The notes: generated from the letters alone by a model not told the origin. A DNA stretch of 64,000 bases from CAZBSE01 sp964610385 (GCA_964610385.1 CAZSXW010000008.1:25459-89458), one strand, 5' to 3'. Positions 35,338 through 44,769 are shown, counted from the stretch's first letter. A program made the numbers and translations.

Positions 35338-36327
35338 TTGAGTATCGTCACTATGAAAGAACTCCTGGAAGTAGGAGTCCACTTCGGCCATCAAACAAAA
35401 AAATGGAATCCAAAAATGAAAAAATATATACACACGGACAAAGATGGCATATATATAATCGACCTTCAGAAGACACTTAAACTTCTACTTGAAGCATATG
35501 AGTATATCAGGGGGGCGGTAAGCGAAGGTGCGGTAGTATTGTTTGTGGGTACCAAGAAACAGACCCAGGATATAATAGAATCTTATGCCCAGGATTGCGA
35601 GATGCCGTATGTCAAAAACAGATGGCTGGGAGGTACCCTTACTAATTTCGAGACTATAAGCAGACGTACCAAAAGGATAGATGAAATAGAGGAAATGGAA
35701 AAGTCGGGTATATTTGAAAAACTGCCGAAAAAGGAGGTCCTGGGGATAAAGAAAGAATATGAGAAACTTCTTTTTAATATCGGAGGGATAAGAAATATGA
35801 GAAATCTCCCCGATATACTCTACGTGATAGATCCCAATAAGGAGATCATTGCTGTCAGAGAGGCAAGAAAACTGAATATACCTATCGTGGCCATAACGGA
35901 TACAAATTGTGACCCAGACCTTATTGATTTTGTCATTCCCGGAAATGACGATGCAATACGTTCATGTAATCTATTGACTAGTGTTATGTGCGAGGCAGTA
36001 AGAAAAGGAAAAGAAGAAATGGTAAAGCTGGAAAAGGCAGTAGAGGAGGAAAAGAAACCGAAAAAGAAGGAACCGGAAGAAAAGAAACCTGTGAAGGAAG
36101 AAGCTGCAGTAAAAGCTGAAGATATGAAGGCCGAAAAGAAGAAGCCGGAAGAGAAGAAGGTTAAAGTTAAGAAGGCAGAAGGGAAGAAAGTCGAGAGTAA
36201 AAAAACTGAAGTTAAAAAAGCAGAAAAAGAGAGGCCTGCAGTAAAAAGACCAAAAGCAAAGAAGCCAACAGAGAAAAAACCAAAGGCAAAAAAGACTAAA
36301 AGTGCTTCAAAGGATATTAAGAAATAA
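35338..36327 (+). CDS. rpsB: Ribosomal protein uS2 with long charged tail
   Basis: Residues 1-232 are a normal uS2: VTMKELLEVGVHFGHQTKKWNPKM, NRWLGGTLTNFETI, and PIVAITDTNCDPDLIDFVIPGNDDA. The protein then continues for about 95 residues of Lys/Glu/Pro/Ala repeats (KKPEEKK, KAEGKK and similar), giving 329 residues against a usual 230-290. AAGGAGG lies seven bases before TTG 35338. It is followed by tsf, the universal pair. The tail is likely disordered and solvent-exposed, since the uS2 C-terminus is on the 30S surface. Confidence 0.95.
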   Translation: MSIVTMKELLEVGVHFGHQTKKWNPKMKKYIHTDKDGIYIIDLQKTLKLLLEAYEYIRGAVSEGAVVLFVGTKKQTQDIIESYAQDCEMPYVKNRWLGGTLTNFETISRRTKRIDEIEEMEKSGIFEKLPKKEVLGIKKEYEKLLFNIGGIRNMRNLPDILYVIDPNKEIIAVREARKLNIPIVAITDTNCDPDLIDFVIPGNDDAIRSCNLLTSVMCEAVRKGKEEMVKLEKAVEEEKKPKKKEPEEKKPVKEEAAVKAEDMKAEKKKPEEKKVKVKKAEGKKVESKKTEVKKAEKERPAVKRPKAKKPTEKKPKAKKTKSASKDIKK

Positions 36328-36369
36328 AGCATAAGTTTAGAAATAAAGGGAAGGAAACAGGTAGGAATA

Positions 36370-36984
36370 ATGGAGATAAATGCTGATTTAGTGAAAAAAT
36401 TACGCAAGAAAAGCAGCGCCGGTATGATGGACTGCAAAAAAGCTCTGGTTGAAAGTAAAGGTGATATTTCAAAAGCGGAAGAGATCTTAAAAGAAAAAGG
36501 GCTGGCACAGGCTTCAAAGAAAGCTTCAAGAACTGCAAAAGAAGGTGTAATTCACAGTTATATACATCCGGGATCTAAAGTAGGGGTAATGCTTGAGGTA
36601 AATTGTGAAACTGATTTTGTGGCAAGAAATGAGATGTTTAAGAAGATGGTCCATGATATTGCACTTCATATTGCGGCGTTGACTCCATTATATGTTTCCA
36701 GGGAAGATGTTCCCAAGGAAGTCCTGGATAAAGAGAGAGAATTATATAAAAAACAGGCTTTGAATGAAGGCAAACCCGAGAACATCGTAGATAGGATAGC
36801 GGAGGGAAAATTAAAAAAATATTATGAGGAAAACTGCCTTCTGGATCAGCCGTTTGTAAAAGATAATGATAAAAAAATAGGAGATCTTGTAAAGGAAAAT
36901 ATAGCAAAAATTGGTGAAAACATAGTAATCAAGAGGTTCGTAAGATACGTTATCGGTCAGGAAAGTGCAGATCAGGAAGAGTAG
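36370..36984 (+). CDS. tsf: Elongation factor Ts, short form
   Basis: EF-Ts exchanges GDP for GTP on EF-Tu. The 204-residue product has the UBA-like N-terminus LVKKLRKKSSAGMMDCKKALVE and the core VGVMLEVNCETDFVARN. It lacks the coiled-coil-containing second half of the longer proteobacterial form (about 280 residues) and corresponds to the short type known from Thermus and others. It ends with VIKRFVRYVIGQ. Confidence 0.95.
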   Translation: MEINADLVKKLRKKSSAGMMDCKKALVESKGDISKAEEILKEKGLAQASKKASRTAKEGVIHSYIHPGSKVGVMLEVNCETDFVARNEMFKKMVHDIALHIAALTPLYVSREDVPKEVLDKERELYKKQALNEGKPENIVDRIAEGKLKKYYEENCLLDQPFVKDNDKKIGDLVKENIAKIGENIVIKRFVRYVIGQESADQEE

Positions 36985-37022
36985 CTTTTATATGCTTTAT
37001 TGAAATATAATAAATAAAGTAG

Positions 37023-37742
37023 ATGGAAAAATTAAAATATAACAGAGTATTATTGAAAATAAGCGGAGAGGCATTGCTCGGTGACCTGGACTATGGCATA
37101 GACCCTGATATTACAAATAATATTTCAAGCCAGATAAAAGAAGTAACAAAACTTGGTGTCGAAGTAGCGATAGTCGTAGGCGGTGGAAATTTCTGGAGGG
37201 GCGTTACTGCCAGCGCGAACGGCATGGATAGGACCACCGCAGATTATATTGGAATGCTGGCCACAGTAATGAACGCACTGGGCCTGCAAAATGCACTGGA
37301 AAGAATGGGTATAATAACCAGGGTCCAGACAGCCATATCTATGAAGGAAGTCGCTGAACCGTTTATAAGAAGAAGAGCAGTAAGGCACCTAGAGAAGAAA
37401 AGGGTAGTAATATTTGCCGGCGGGACCGGTAATCCTTATTTTACCACTGATACAGCTGCCGCATTGAGAGCACTCGAGATAGAAGCGGAGATAATTTTTA
37501 AAGCTACAAAAGTAGATGGTGTATATGACAAGGATCCTTTAAAGTTCAAGGATGCAAAAAAATTTACAAGGCTTACTTTTTTTGATGTTTTGAAGAAAAA
37601 TCTGAGAGTTCTTGATTCTACGGCAACATCTCTATGTATGGAAAATAATTTACCTATAGTGGTCTTTGATATTACCAAGCCTGGTAATATAAAGGGGGTC
37701 ATAATGGGTAAAAAAATTGGAACTTTAGTCACAAGGAAGTGA
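37023..37742 (+). CDS. pyrH: UMP kinase
   Basis: This hexameric amino-acid-kinase-fold enzyme phosphorylates UMP. The 239-residue protein shows RVLLKISGEALLGD, VAIVVGGGNFWRG, TADYIGMLATVMNAL, and FAGGTGNPYFTTDTAAALRALEI. Length is normal. It lies between tsf and frr, the conserved order. Confidence 0.97.
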   Translation: MEKLKYNRVLLKISGEALLGDLDYGIDPDITNNISSQIKEVTKLGVEVAIVVGGGNFWRGVTASANGMDRTTADYIGMLATVMNALGLQNALERMGIITRVQTAISMKEVAEPFIRRRAVRHLEKKRVVIFAGGTGNPYFTTDTAAALRALEIEAEIIFKATKVDGVYDKDPLKFKDAKKFTRLTFFDVLKKNLRVLDSTATSLCMENNLPIVVFDITKPGNIKGVIMGKKIGTLVTRK

Positions 37743-37745
37743 GAA

Positions 37746-38303
37746 ATGAAAGATAAATTAATGATTGAGGCCAAAAAAAGAATGAACCAGTCTCTTGAAA
37801 GAACTCAACATGAATTTAATACCATCAGGACCGGAAGGGCATCAGCTACTCTGCTGGATAATATTTATATTGATTATTACGGCAGCAAGACCTTGCTTAA
37901 ATATATGTCCAACATAAGCATACCTGAACCAAGAGTGATACTGATCTCACCTTACGACCCTAAGTTCTTAAAAGAAATAGAGACCCAGATAATAAAATCT
38001 GACCTTGGAATAAATCCTTCAAATGATGGAAAGGTAATCCGGCTGAATGTGCCGGCCTTGAACGAGGAAAGAAGAATGGAATTGGTAAAACTGGTGAAGA
38101 AGATTGCAGAAGACGGGAGAATAGCCGTTAGAAATATCAGAAGAGAAATAAACGATGAATTTAAAAAACTGGAAGGTGACAGCGAAATAACCGAAGACGA
38201 CCTTATAAAGTCTCAAAAGAATGTCCAGGAATTGACCGACGAATTTATAGAAAAAATCAATAATTCCCTTGATCAGAAAGAAAAAGAGATTATGGAAGTG
38301 TAG
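37746..38303 (+). CDS. frr: Ribosome recycling factor
   Basis: RRF with EF-G splits post-termination ribosomes. The 185-residue protein has ARKRMNQSLE-like N-terminal helix (EAKKRMNQSLERTQHEFNTI), RTGRASATLLDNI and the C-terminal LTDEFIEKINNSLDQKEKEIMEV. It starts three bases after the pyrH stop. Confidence 0.97.
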   Translation: MKDKLMIEAKKRMNQSLERTQHEFNTIRTGRASATLLDNIYIDYYGSKTLLKYMSNISIPEPRVILISPYDPKFLKEIETQIIKSDLGINPSNDGKVIRLNVPALNEERRMELVKLVKKIAEDGRIAVRNIRREINDEFKKLEGDSEITEDDLIKSQKNVQELTDEFIEKINNSLDQKEKEIMEV

Positions 38304-38313
38304 GTAAGAAGTA

Positions 38314-39075
38314 TTGGGCTTATTTTCTTCTTTTTTTTCTCCAGCAGGAGTTCCAAGTATTAAAGAGTTAAAAAAAAACAACCTTCCCAAGCATGTAGCT
38401 ATTATAATGGACGGAAGCGGCAGGTGGGCGGCCAGGAGAAAGCTTCCCCGTTCTGCAGGTCATAGTGCAGGAGTAGAATCACTTAGAGAGGTGGTAGGAG
38501 CCTCCCTGGAGCTGGGTATAAAGTTTCTGACCGTTTATTCATTTTCAAGCGAGAACTGGGAGAGGCCGCAGGATGAAGTAAATTTTCTATTAAATCTTTT
38601 CCTGAAATCATTGAAGAAAGAACTTGAGGGGCTGTATAACAGAGGTGTGAGAGTGTCATTGATTGGAGAGAGGAAGAATATACCTCAAAAATTACTTGAA
38701 GCTTTTGAGAATGCAGAAAGGAAAACCATTAAGAATAAAAAACTTTTTTTTAATATTGCTTTTAATTACGGCTCAAGAAAGGAAATATTATACGCGGTAA
38801 AGGAAATCTGCAAAGCAGCTCAAAAAAAAGATATGAATATCGAGAAACTGGATGAAAAGACCTTTTCAAATTATCTTTTTACTAAAGGGTGTCCTGACCC
38901 GGATCTGTTAATAAGGACCAGCGGCGAATACAGGATTAGCAATTTTCTACTGTGGCAGATGGCATATACCGAATTTTATTTCACCCGGACACTCTGGCCT
39001 GATTTTAAGGAAAAAGAATTTTTAAAAGCAGTTTATTATTACCAGAATAGAAACAGGAGATTTGGCAGGTTGTGA
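38314..39075 (+). CDS. uppS: Isoprenyl (undecaprenyl) diphosphate synthase
   Basis: This cis-prenyltransferase makes the lipid carrier for peptidoglycan. The 253-residue product has HVAIIMDGSGRWAARR (about 27-42), FSSENWERPQDEV and the C-terminal LLIRTSGEYRISNFLLWQ. In the first motif the family nearly always has DGNGRW; here the Asn is Ser. Start is TTG 38314 with a weak AGGTAAG upstream. cdsA and dxr, which often follow uppS, are not here. Confidence 0.93.
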   Translation: MGLFSSFFSPAGVPSIKELKKNNLPKHVAIIMDGSGRWAARRKLPRSAGHSAGVESLREVVGASLELGIKFLTVYSFSSENWERPQDEVNFLLNLFLKSLKKELEGLYNRGVRVSLIGERKNIPQKLLEAFENAERKTIKNKKLFFNIAFNYGSRKEILYAVKEICKAAQKKDMNIEKLDEKTFSNYLFTKGCPDPDLLIRTSGEYRISNFLLWQMAYTEFYFTRTLWPDFKEKEFLKAVYYYQNRNRRFGRL

Positions 39076-39081
39076 TTTCTT

Positions 39082-40146
39082 ATGCAAGTACTGATTACTA
39101 TTTTCCAATATGTACTGGCGATAGTAGGACTGTCATTGATTATAATCGTCCATGAGTCCGGACACTTCCTGGCAGCCAAAGCAAGCGGGATCTATGTTGA
39201 AGAGTTCTTTATAGGCATAGGACCGAAGATTTTTAAGATCAAATCAAAGAGCGGCACTTCCTACGGAATAAGCGCCATACCTGTAGGAGGCTATAATAAA
39301 TTACTTGGAATGGATAGAAGTGAAGCCGTGCCTGCCGGTATGGAAGAGAAAGCTTTTCATAATAAATCTTTTTTTAAGAAATTTTTGGTCTGCATAAGCG
39401 GATCGGGATTTAATATAATATTCGCCGTTATATTGATAATGATTTTTTTAAGCATGGGCGTATTTGCTCCCAGTACCACAATAGAGTATATTCAACCCGA
39501 TTCACCTGCAGATGTGAGCGGTTTCGAAAAAGGGGATGATGTCATTGCATTAAACGGTAGAGGGATAGAAAGCTGGGATGACTTTTCAACTATAACCAAG
39601 GAATACCCGGGCCAGGAAGTGACTTATATTGTTATTCGCGATGGAGAAGAGATGGAGATAGAAGCAAGACTGGAAAATATAGAAGGTCAGGGATTTTTAG
39701 GAATAAGTCCCCTTTATATTAAAGAAAGACTTGGTTTTTTTGAAATAGTAAAAGAGAGTTTTAAGATACTGTGGGATGTCTGCGTCTTTTCTGTGAAAGC
39801 AATAGGTATGCTTTTCAGGGGTGAGCTGTCATTCAGTGAGGCAAGGCCCGTTTCACCAGTAGGGGTGGTAAGTATATTCCAGCAGTCGGTAAATATGGGC
39901 TTTCAGGATTTTATATTCTTTGTTGCACTGGTCTCTATAATGCTAGGTTTTGGAAATCTACTTCCAATTCTTCCCCTGGACGGAGGTAATATTTTACTGG
40001 TAGTGATAGAATCCATAAGGAAAAAACCTGTACCGAAAAAAGTTTTTGAAATCTTCAATTCCATAGGTATATTTCTTCTGTTATCCATTCTATTGATAGG
40101 TTTTATCTTTGACATAATAAAACCTTTTGATATAACTAATATCTAA
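39082..40146 (+). CDS. rseP: Site-2 intramembrane metalloprotease RseP
   Basis: Site-2 proteases cut regulated membrane proteins such as anti-sigma factors and signal-peptide remnants. The 354-residue protein has HESGH (24-28) in the first transmembrane helix, one PDZ domain (about 130-205, TTIEYIQPDSPADVSGF), and the third motif LLPILPLDGGNI in a later helix. About four membrane segments are visible. It follows uppS by six bases and precedes ispG by nine. The substrate is not evident from the window. Confidence 0.94.
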   Translation: MQVLITIFQYVLAIVGLSLIIIVHESGHFLAAKASGIYVEEFFIGIGPKIFKIKSKSGTSYGISAIPVGGYNKLLGMDRSEAVPAGMEEKAFHNKSFFKKFLVCISGSGFNIIFAVILIMIFLSMGVFAPSTTIEYIQPDSPADVSGFEKGDDVIALNGRGIESWDDFSTITKEYPGQEVTYIVIRDGEEMEIEARLENIEGQGFLGISPLYIKERLGFFEIVKESFKILWDVCVFSVKAIGMLFRGELSFSEARPVSPVGVVSIFQQSVNMGFQDFIFFVALVSIMLGFGNLLPILPLDGGNILLVVIESIRKKPVPKKVFEIFNSIGIFLLLSILLIGFIFDIIKPFDITNI

Positions 40147-40155
40147 CAGTCAAAA

Positions 40156-41220
40156 ATGAAAATAAAAAGAAGAAAGACAAAAGTTATAAGGGTGGGGCAG
40201 CTCCAGATAGGAGGCAGCAGTCCTGTCTCTGTTCAATCCATGACCAAAAGCAGGCTGGAGGATACGGCAGCTATAAGAAATGAAATAAAAGAACTGATAG
40301 TCTGGGGCTGTGAGCTTGTGAGGATAGCTGTTCCGGAAAAGAAATCGGTTATTTATTTAAAGGAACTAATAGATGAAGGGATTTTTTCCATACCGGTTGT
40401 AGGGGATATTCAATTTGATTACCGACTGGCTCTGGAATGCATGGATGCAGGAGTGGACGGAATAAGGATAAACCCGGGAAATATAGGTGGATCTGAAAGG
40501 ACTGCGGATGTCATTAAAAGAGCAAAAGAAACAAACACTGCGGTAAGGATAGGGATCAACTCGGGCTCCATAGATAAAGAAATCCTTAAAAAGAATAAAG
40601 GGAAAATCGTTGATTCAATGGTTGAAAGTGCACTGGAAAATGTTAGACTTTTAGAAAGACTGGAGTTTAATAATTTTAAAATATCTGCAAAGGCGTCATC
40701 GGTTCTTGATATCGTAAATGCATATGAGGCGATATCTGATAAAGTTGACTGGCCACTTCACCTTGGCGTAACCGAAGCGGGGCCTCTCATGCGGGGAAGC
40801 ATAAAGTCAGCAGTAGGTATGGGGATACTGCTGTCAAAGGGAATAGGCGATACAATAAGGGTCTCGCTGACAGATAAATCCGTTGAAGAAGTAAAAGCTG
40901 CATATACGATCCTTAACAGCCTTAAACTCAGAAGTACGGGAATTGATATCATATCCTGCCCTACCTGCGGCAGAACTCTGGTAAACTTGAATGAAATGGT
41001 ACGCAAGGTAGAAAGGCTTACAGCAGGGGTGAGAAAGAATCTAAAGCTGGCGCTGATGGGCTGTATCGTAAACGGTCCCGGTGAAGCAAAAGAGGCTGAC
41101 CTGGGAATAGCATTCGGGAGCAGGAAAGCAGCAATTTTTTTAAAGGGTAAAGTTTTAAAAAGGGTAAATATGAAGTCTGCCCTAAAAGTATTTGAAAAAG
41201 AATTGGAAAAATTAATATAA
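40156..41220 (+). CDS. ispG: 4-hydroxy-3-methylbut-2-enyl diphosphate synthase (flavodoxin type)
   Basis: IspG carries out the sixth step of the MEP isoprenoid pathway using a [4Fe-4S] cluster. The 354-residue protein starts with the KRRKTKVIRVGQLQIGG TIM-barrel region (PVSVQSMTKSRLEDT) and ends with the cluster site: ISCPTCGRT (about 273-281) and LMGCIVNGPGEAKEADLG (about 305-320). Length is the compact bacterial form. It supplies precursors used by the nearby uppS. Confidence 0.95.
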   Translation: MKIKRRKTKVIRVGQLQIGGSSPVSVQSMTKSRLEDTAAIRNEIKELIVWGCELVRIAVPEKKSVIYLKELIDEGIFSIPVVGDIQFDYRLALECMDAGVDGIRINPGNIGGSERTADVIKRAKETNTAVRIGINSGSIDKEILKKNKGKIVDSMVESALENVRLLERLEFNNFKISAKASSVLDIVNAYEAISDKVDWPLHLGVTEAGPLMRGSIKSAVGMGILLSKGIGDTIRVSLTDKSVEEVKAAYTILNSLKLRSTGIDIISCPTCGRTLVNLNEMVRKVERLTAGVRKNLKLALMGCIVNGPGEAKEADLGIAFGSRKAAIFLKGKVLKRVNMKSALKVFEKELEKLI

Positions 41221-41240
41221 GCTGTCAAAAGGAGTTTGAT

Positions 41241-42563
41241 TTGAGATTTTCAAAGTTTTATATTCCCACCTTGAAGGAAGAGCCCAGCGAGGCAGACATA
41301 CCGAGCCATTCCCTGGCATTAAGAGCCGGGCTGATAAGGAAAGTCGCATCGGGTATCTATTCTATTATGCCCCTGGGTTTTAAAGTCTTGAAGAAGATAG
41401 AGGGAATAGTCAGGGAAGAGATGAACGATGCCGGTGCAGTGGAACTTTTTTTACCTGTAATGCAGCCCTCGGACCTTTGGAAAAAAACGGGAAGGTGGAA
41501 AGAATACGGACCGGATATGTTCAGGTTAAAGGACAGGAACAATAGGGATTTTTGCCTTGGTCCCACTCATGAGGAGCTTATAACCTATATGGCATATATG
41601 GATATAAAATCATATAAAGACCTGCCGGTAACTCTTTATCAGATACAGGTAAAGTTCAGGGATGAGATAAGGCCCAGGTACGGGCTGCTCAGGGCCAGGG
41701 AGTTCATAATGAAAGATGCCTACAGTTTTTGCAGCAATGATGATGATTCAAAGGCCATATACAATAAGATGTATGATGTTTACTGCAGGATAATAGAAAG
41801 GATAGGCCTCGAGTATATGGTTGTTGAAGCCGCCACGGGAGTAATAGGAGGAAAGTTTTCCCATGAGTTTATAGTACTTGCCGAAAACGGTGAAGAAAAA
41901 CTGGTCTACTGCCCTGACTGCGGCTACTGTGCAAATTATGAGATGTCGGAATTTATCCCAGCCTCAGAAAAAAAGAAAAAAGATGCCCATCCCTCGGAAG
42001 GTGACAGGTGTGTCAAGTGCAGTAGGGAACTGAAGTTTGATAAGGGTATTGAGATAGGTCATATTTTCATGCTGGGTAAAAAGTACAGTGATAAGCTGGA
42101 GGCAAAATTTCTGGATATAGACGGAAAGTCAAAATCGCTGGTAATGGGCTGCTATGGGATAGGAATGAGCAGGATACTTTCTGCAGCAATAGAACAGCTT
42201 CATGACGATAAGGGGATAATCTGGCCGCTTTCCATAGCCCCGTTCACCATAAACCTTATAAGCACTACATCAAAAAACAAAGACCTGTCAGATGCCTGCG
42301 AAAGGATATATAAGATTCTAAGAAAATCGGATGTAGAAGTCCTCTATGATGACAGGGATGTAAGTGCAGGTATAAAGTTTAAAGATTCGGACCTTATAGG
42401 AATCCCGATAAGGTTTATCATAGGACAGAAATTTTTAAAAGATAAACTGATAGATGTGGAATACAGAAAAGACGGCAGAACTGAAGAGATATCTGTAGAC
42501 AGTATCCCTGAGTTTGTAAAAAACTTTAAAATCAAAAACAGCCCCGGACAACCTCAAAAATGA
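41241..42563 (+). CDS. proS: Prolyl-tRNA synthetase lacking the editing insertion
   Basis: Class II synthetase motifs are present: motif 1 around VASGIYSIMPLGFKVL, motif 2 FRDEIRPRYGLLRAREFIMKDAYSF, and motif 3 SKSLVMGCYGIGMSR. The C-terminal anticodon-binding domain (about 335-430) follows. Total length is 440 residues instead of about 570, because only about 40 residues (SEFIPASEKKKKDAHPSEGD region, with paired CxxC) separate the HEFIVLAENGEE segment from DKGIEIGHIFMLG. The roughly 180-residue INS domain that removes mischarged alanine is therefore missing. Start is TTG 41241 with AAAAGGAG upstream. It overlaps recD2 by four bases. Confidence 0.93.
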   Translation: MRFSKFYIPTLKEEPSEADIPSHSLALRAGLIRKVASGIYSIMPLGFKVLKKIEGIVREEMNDAGAVELFLPVMQPSDLWKKTGRWKEYGPDMFRLKDRNNRDFCLGPTHEELITYMAYMDIKSYKDLPVTLYQIQVKFRDEIRPRYGLLRAREFIMKDAYSFCSNDDDSKAIYNKMYDVYCRIIERIGLEYMVVEAATGVIGGKFSHEFIVLAENGEEKLVYCPDCGYCANYEMSEFIPASEKKKKDAHPSEGDRCVKCSRELKFDKGIEIGHIFMLGKKYSDKLEAKFLDIDGKSKSLVMGCYGIGMSRILSAAIEQLHDDKGIIWPLSIAPFTINLISTTSKNKDLSDACERIYKILRKSDVEVLYDDRDVSAGIKFKDSDLIGIPIRFIIGQKFLKDKLIDVEYRKDGRTEEISVDSIPEFVKNFKIKNSPGQPQK

Positions 42564-44731
42564 ATGATCAGAGTATCAAAATCAGAGGTACCCTGGAAAG
42601 AATTGTTTTTAAGAATGCAGAGACCGGCTATATGGTCGGAAGATTGAGACTTGAAGACAAAACTCTTACTACCATAGTGGGAAACGCCTTTGAACTTCAA
42701 TGCGGTGAAGATCTTGAAGTGACCGGCAGGTGGGTGGTGAACAAAAATTACGGGCAGCAGTTTGAAATCGAAAGTGTAAAGACCACGGTACCCAGTACCA
42801 GTGCCGGAATTGAAAATTACCTGGGATCCGGCATGATAAAGGGCATCGGGCCCGTAATGGCAAAAAGAATAGTATCCCACTTTAAACTGGATACTTTAAG
42901 AGTCCTAGACCAGGAGCCAAAAAGATTAAACGAAATAGAAGGCATAGGCAGAAAAAGAATAAACCTTATCATAAAATCCTGGAAAAAGCATAAAGACATA
43001 AGGGATGTCATGATTTTTCTCCAGTCCTATGGAATAAGCAGTACCTACGCGATAAAGATATATAATCAATATGGAAACAATTCCATAAACATTATAAAGG
43101 TAAACCCCTACCGGCTGTCAGAGGATATATTTGGAATAGGCTTCAAGACCGCGGATAAGATCGCCCTTAAGGCAGGGATTAAAAGAGACTCATCTTTCAG
43201 GATAAAGGCAGGAGTAATGCATCTTCTTAAAGGTGCAGAGGACCAGGGGCACTGCTACTGTCCTTATGAAGAATTTATAGAAACGGCATGTGCTTTTCTC
43301 GATAGCGAGCTGGATAAGGTAACTGCCGCACTGGCGGAACTTGAAAGTGAAGAAAAGGTGACCATCGTAAAGGATGATGTAGCCAAGGTGTACCTGACTG
43401 CAATATATAATGCCGAAAAATATGTAAGTGAGAAGATAAAGGCACTACTGAGTGATGAAAGCAAATACCGGTCAAGGGAAGGTAAAAAGGAAAATATAAA
43501 TGATCTGATAAAGGAGCTTGCCGCCAGTCAGGGGGTAGTTCTGGACAGTATACAGATGGAAGCTGTAAGAAAGGCAGTGACCGAAAAAATCCTTATCATA
43601 ACCGGAAGTCCCGGTACCGGCAAGAGCACCATACTTGATTTTGTGATTAAAATCCTGAAAAAAGAAAACAAAAAGATACTTCTGGGAGCCCCTACGGGCA
43701 GGGCTTCAAAAAGGCTTTGCGAGACTACGGGAAGGAACGCCAAAACAGTACACAGGCTTCTTAACTACAATCCCAAATTAAACAAATTTTTAAAAAACGA
43801 AAAAGAACCCCTTGATGCAGATGTAATTATAATAGACGAAGCTTCGATGCTGGATATAAGGCTTATGAGAAGGTTGCTTTCTGCAGTAAGGACAGCTACC
43901 TGTATCATATTTGTGGGGGATGTGGACCAGCTGCCCTCGGTGGGTGCAGGAAATGTTTTAAGCGATATTATAGATTCGGGAGCGGTACCGGTTGTAGAGC
44001 TTAAAAAAATATACCGGCAGGAGGGCGATAGTCTTATCATATATAATGCCCATAAGGTAAGGGACGGCCAATTTCCCTATATAGGGAAGCCAAGAAACAA
44101 TGATTTTTTCTTCATTGAAAAAAATGATCCCGAAGAGGTAGTAGCCCTTATAATGAACCTGCTGACCAACAGGATTCCCAAGAGTTTTCACTACCACCCC
44201 CTGTATGATGTGCAGGTGCTGGTACCCACAAACAAGGGCACTGTGGGAGTCAATAACCTGAATTCCCGGATCCAGGATATCCTGAATCCGGGCAGCCGGA
44301 AGATAATGAGGGGGGTCACAAAGTACGGGACAGGCGACAAGATAATACAGCTTAAGAACAATTATGAAAAGGATGTCTATAACGGGGATATAGGTTTTAT
44401 AAAAGATATAGATTTTGAGATGGAGGAAATAAAGGTGGACTTCGACGGCAGGACAGTCAGTTATGATTTTTATGAACTGGATGAGATAAGCCTTTCCTAT
44501 GCCATATCCATACACAAGTCCCAGGGATCGGAATTCAAGTGTACCATAATCCCAATACTTACCTCCCATTATATGCTGCTTCAGAGGAATCTTCTCTATA
44601 CTGCCATAAGCAGGGCCAGGGAGCTTGCTATACTGGTGGGAAGCAAGAAGGCCATAGGAATGGCGGTAAACAGGAATGTGGTCGAGAAGAGATATACGAG
44701 CCTTAAGGAATTGCTGCAGAGGTATGTGTAA
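42560..44731 (+). CDS. recD2: RecD2-type superfamily 1 DNA helicase
   Basis: RecD2 is the RecBCD-independent 5'-3' helicase with a role in repair. The 723-residue protein has an N-terminal region with helix-hairpin-helix-like repeats (GIGPVMAKRIV, EIEGIGRKRINLI, IFGIGFKTADKIA; about 90-195), Walker A GSPGTGKST (about 349-357), Walker B IIIDEASM, motif GDVDQLPSVGAG and the late SYAISIHKSQGSEF. It begins inside the proS stop (ATGA), an unusual partner. Confidence 0.93.
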   Translation: MNDQSIKIRGTLERIVFKNAETGYMVGRLRLEDKTLTTIVGNAFELQCGEDLEVTGRWVVNKNYGQQFEIESVKTTVPSTSAGIENYLGSGMIKGIGPVMAKRIVSHFKLDTLRVLDQEPKRLNEIEGIGRKRINLIIKSWKKHKDIRDVMIFLQSYGISSTYAIKIYNQYGNNSINIIKVNPYRLSEDIFGIGFKTADKIALKAGIKRDSSFRIKAGVMHLLKGAEDQGHCYCPYEEFIETACAFLDSELDKVTAALAELESEEKVTIVKDDVAKVYLTAIYNAEKYVSEKIKALLSDESKYRSREGKKENINDLIKELAASQGVVLDSIQMEAVRKAVTEKILIITGSPGTGKSTILDFVIKILKKENKKILLGAPTGRASKRLCETTGRNAKTVHRLLNYNPKLNKFLKNEKEPLDADVIIIDEASMLDIRLMRRLLSAVRTATCIIFVGDVDQLPSVGAGNVLSDIIDSGAVPVVELKKIYRQEGDSLIIYNAHKVRDGQFPYIGKPRNNDFFFIEKNDPEEVVALIMNLLTNRIPKSFHYHPLYDVQVLVPTNKGTVGVNNLNSRIQDILNPGSRKIMRGVTKYGTGDKIIQLKNNYEKDVYNGDIGFIKDIDFEMEEIKVDFDGRTVSYDFYELDEISLSYAISIHKSQGSEFKCTIIPILTSHYMLLQRNLLYTAISRARELAILVGSKKAIGMAVNRNVVEKRYTSLKELLQRYV

Positions 44732-44769
44732 ATATACTTGGCCTGTTATAATTCTTTTAGGAGGAGAGT

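Noticed and set aside
35274..35480. ORF in the rpsB leader (product rich in Trp and Arg)
   Set aside because: It overlaps the rpsB start in another frame, has no ribosome-binding site, and its second half is a shadow of rpsB.
35820..36437. Long minus-strand ORF opposite rpsB and tsf
   Set aside because: Its Phe/Ser-rich sequence is the reverse complement of the Lys/Glu repeats of the uS2 tail.
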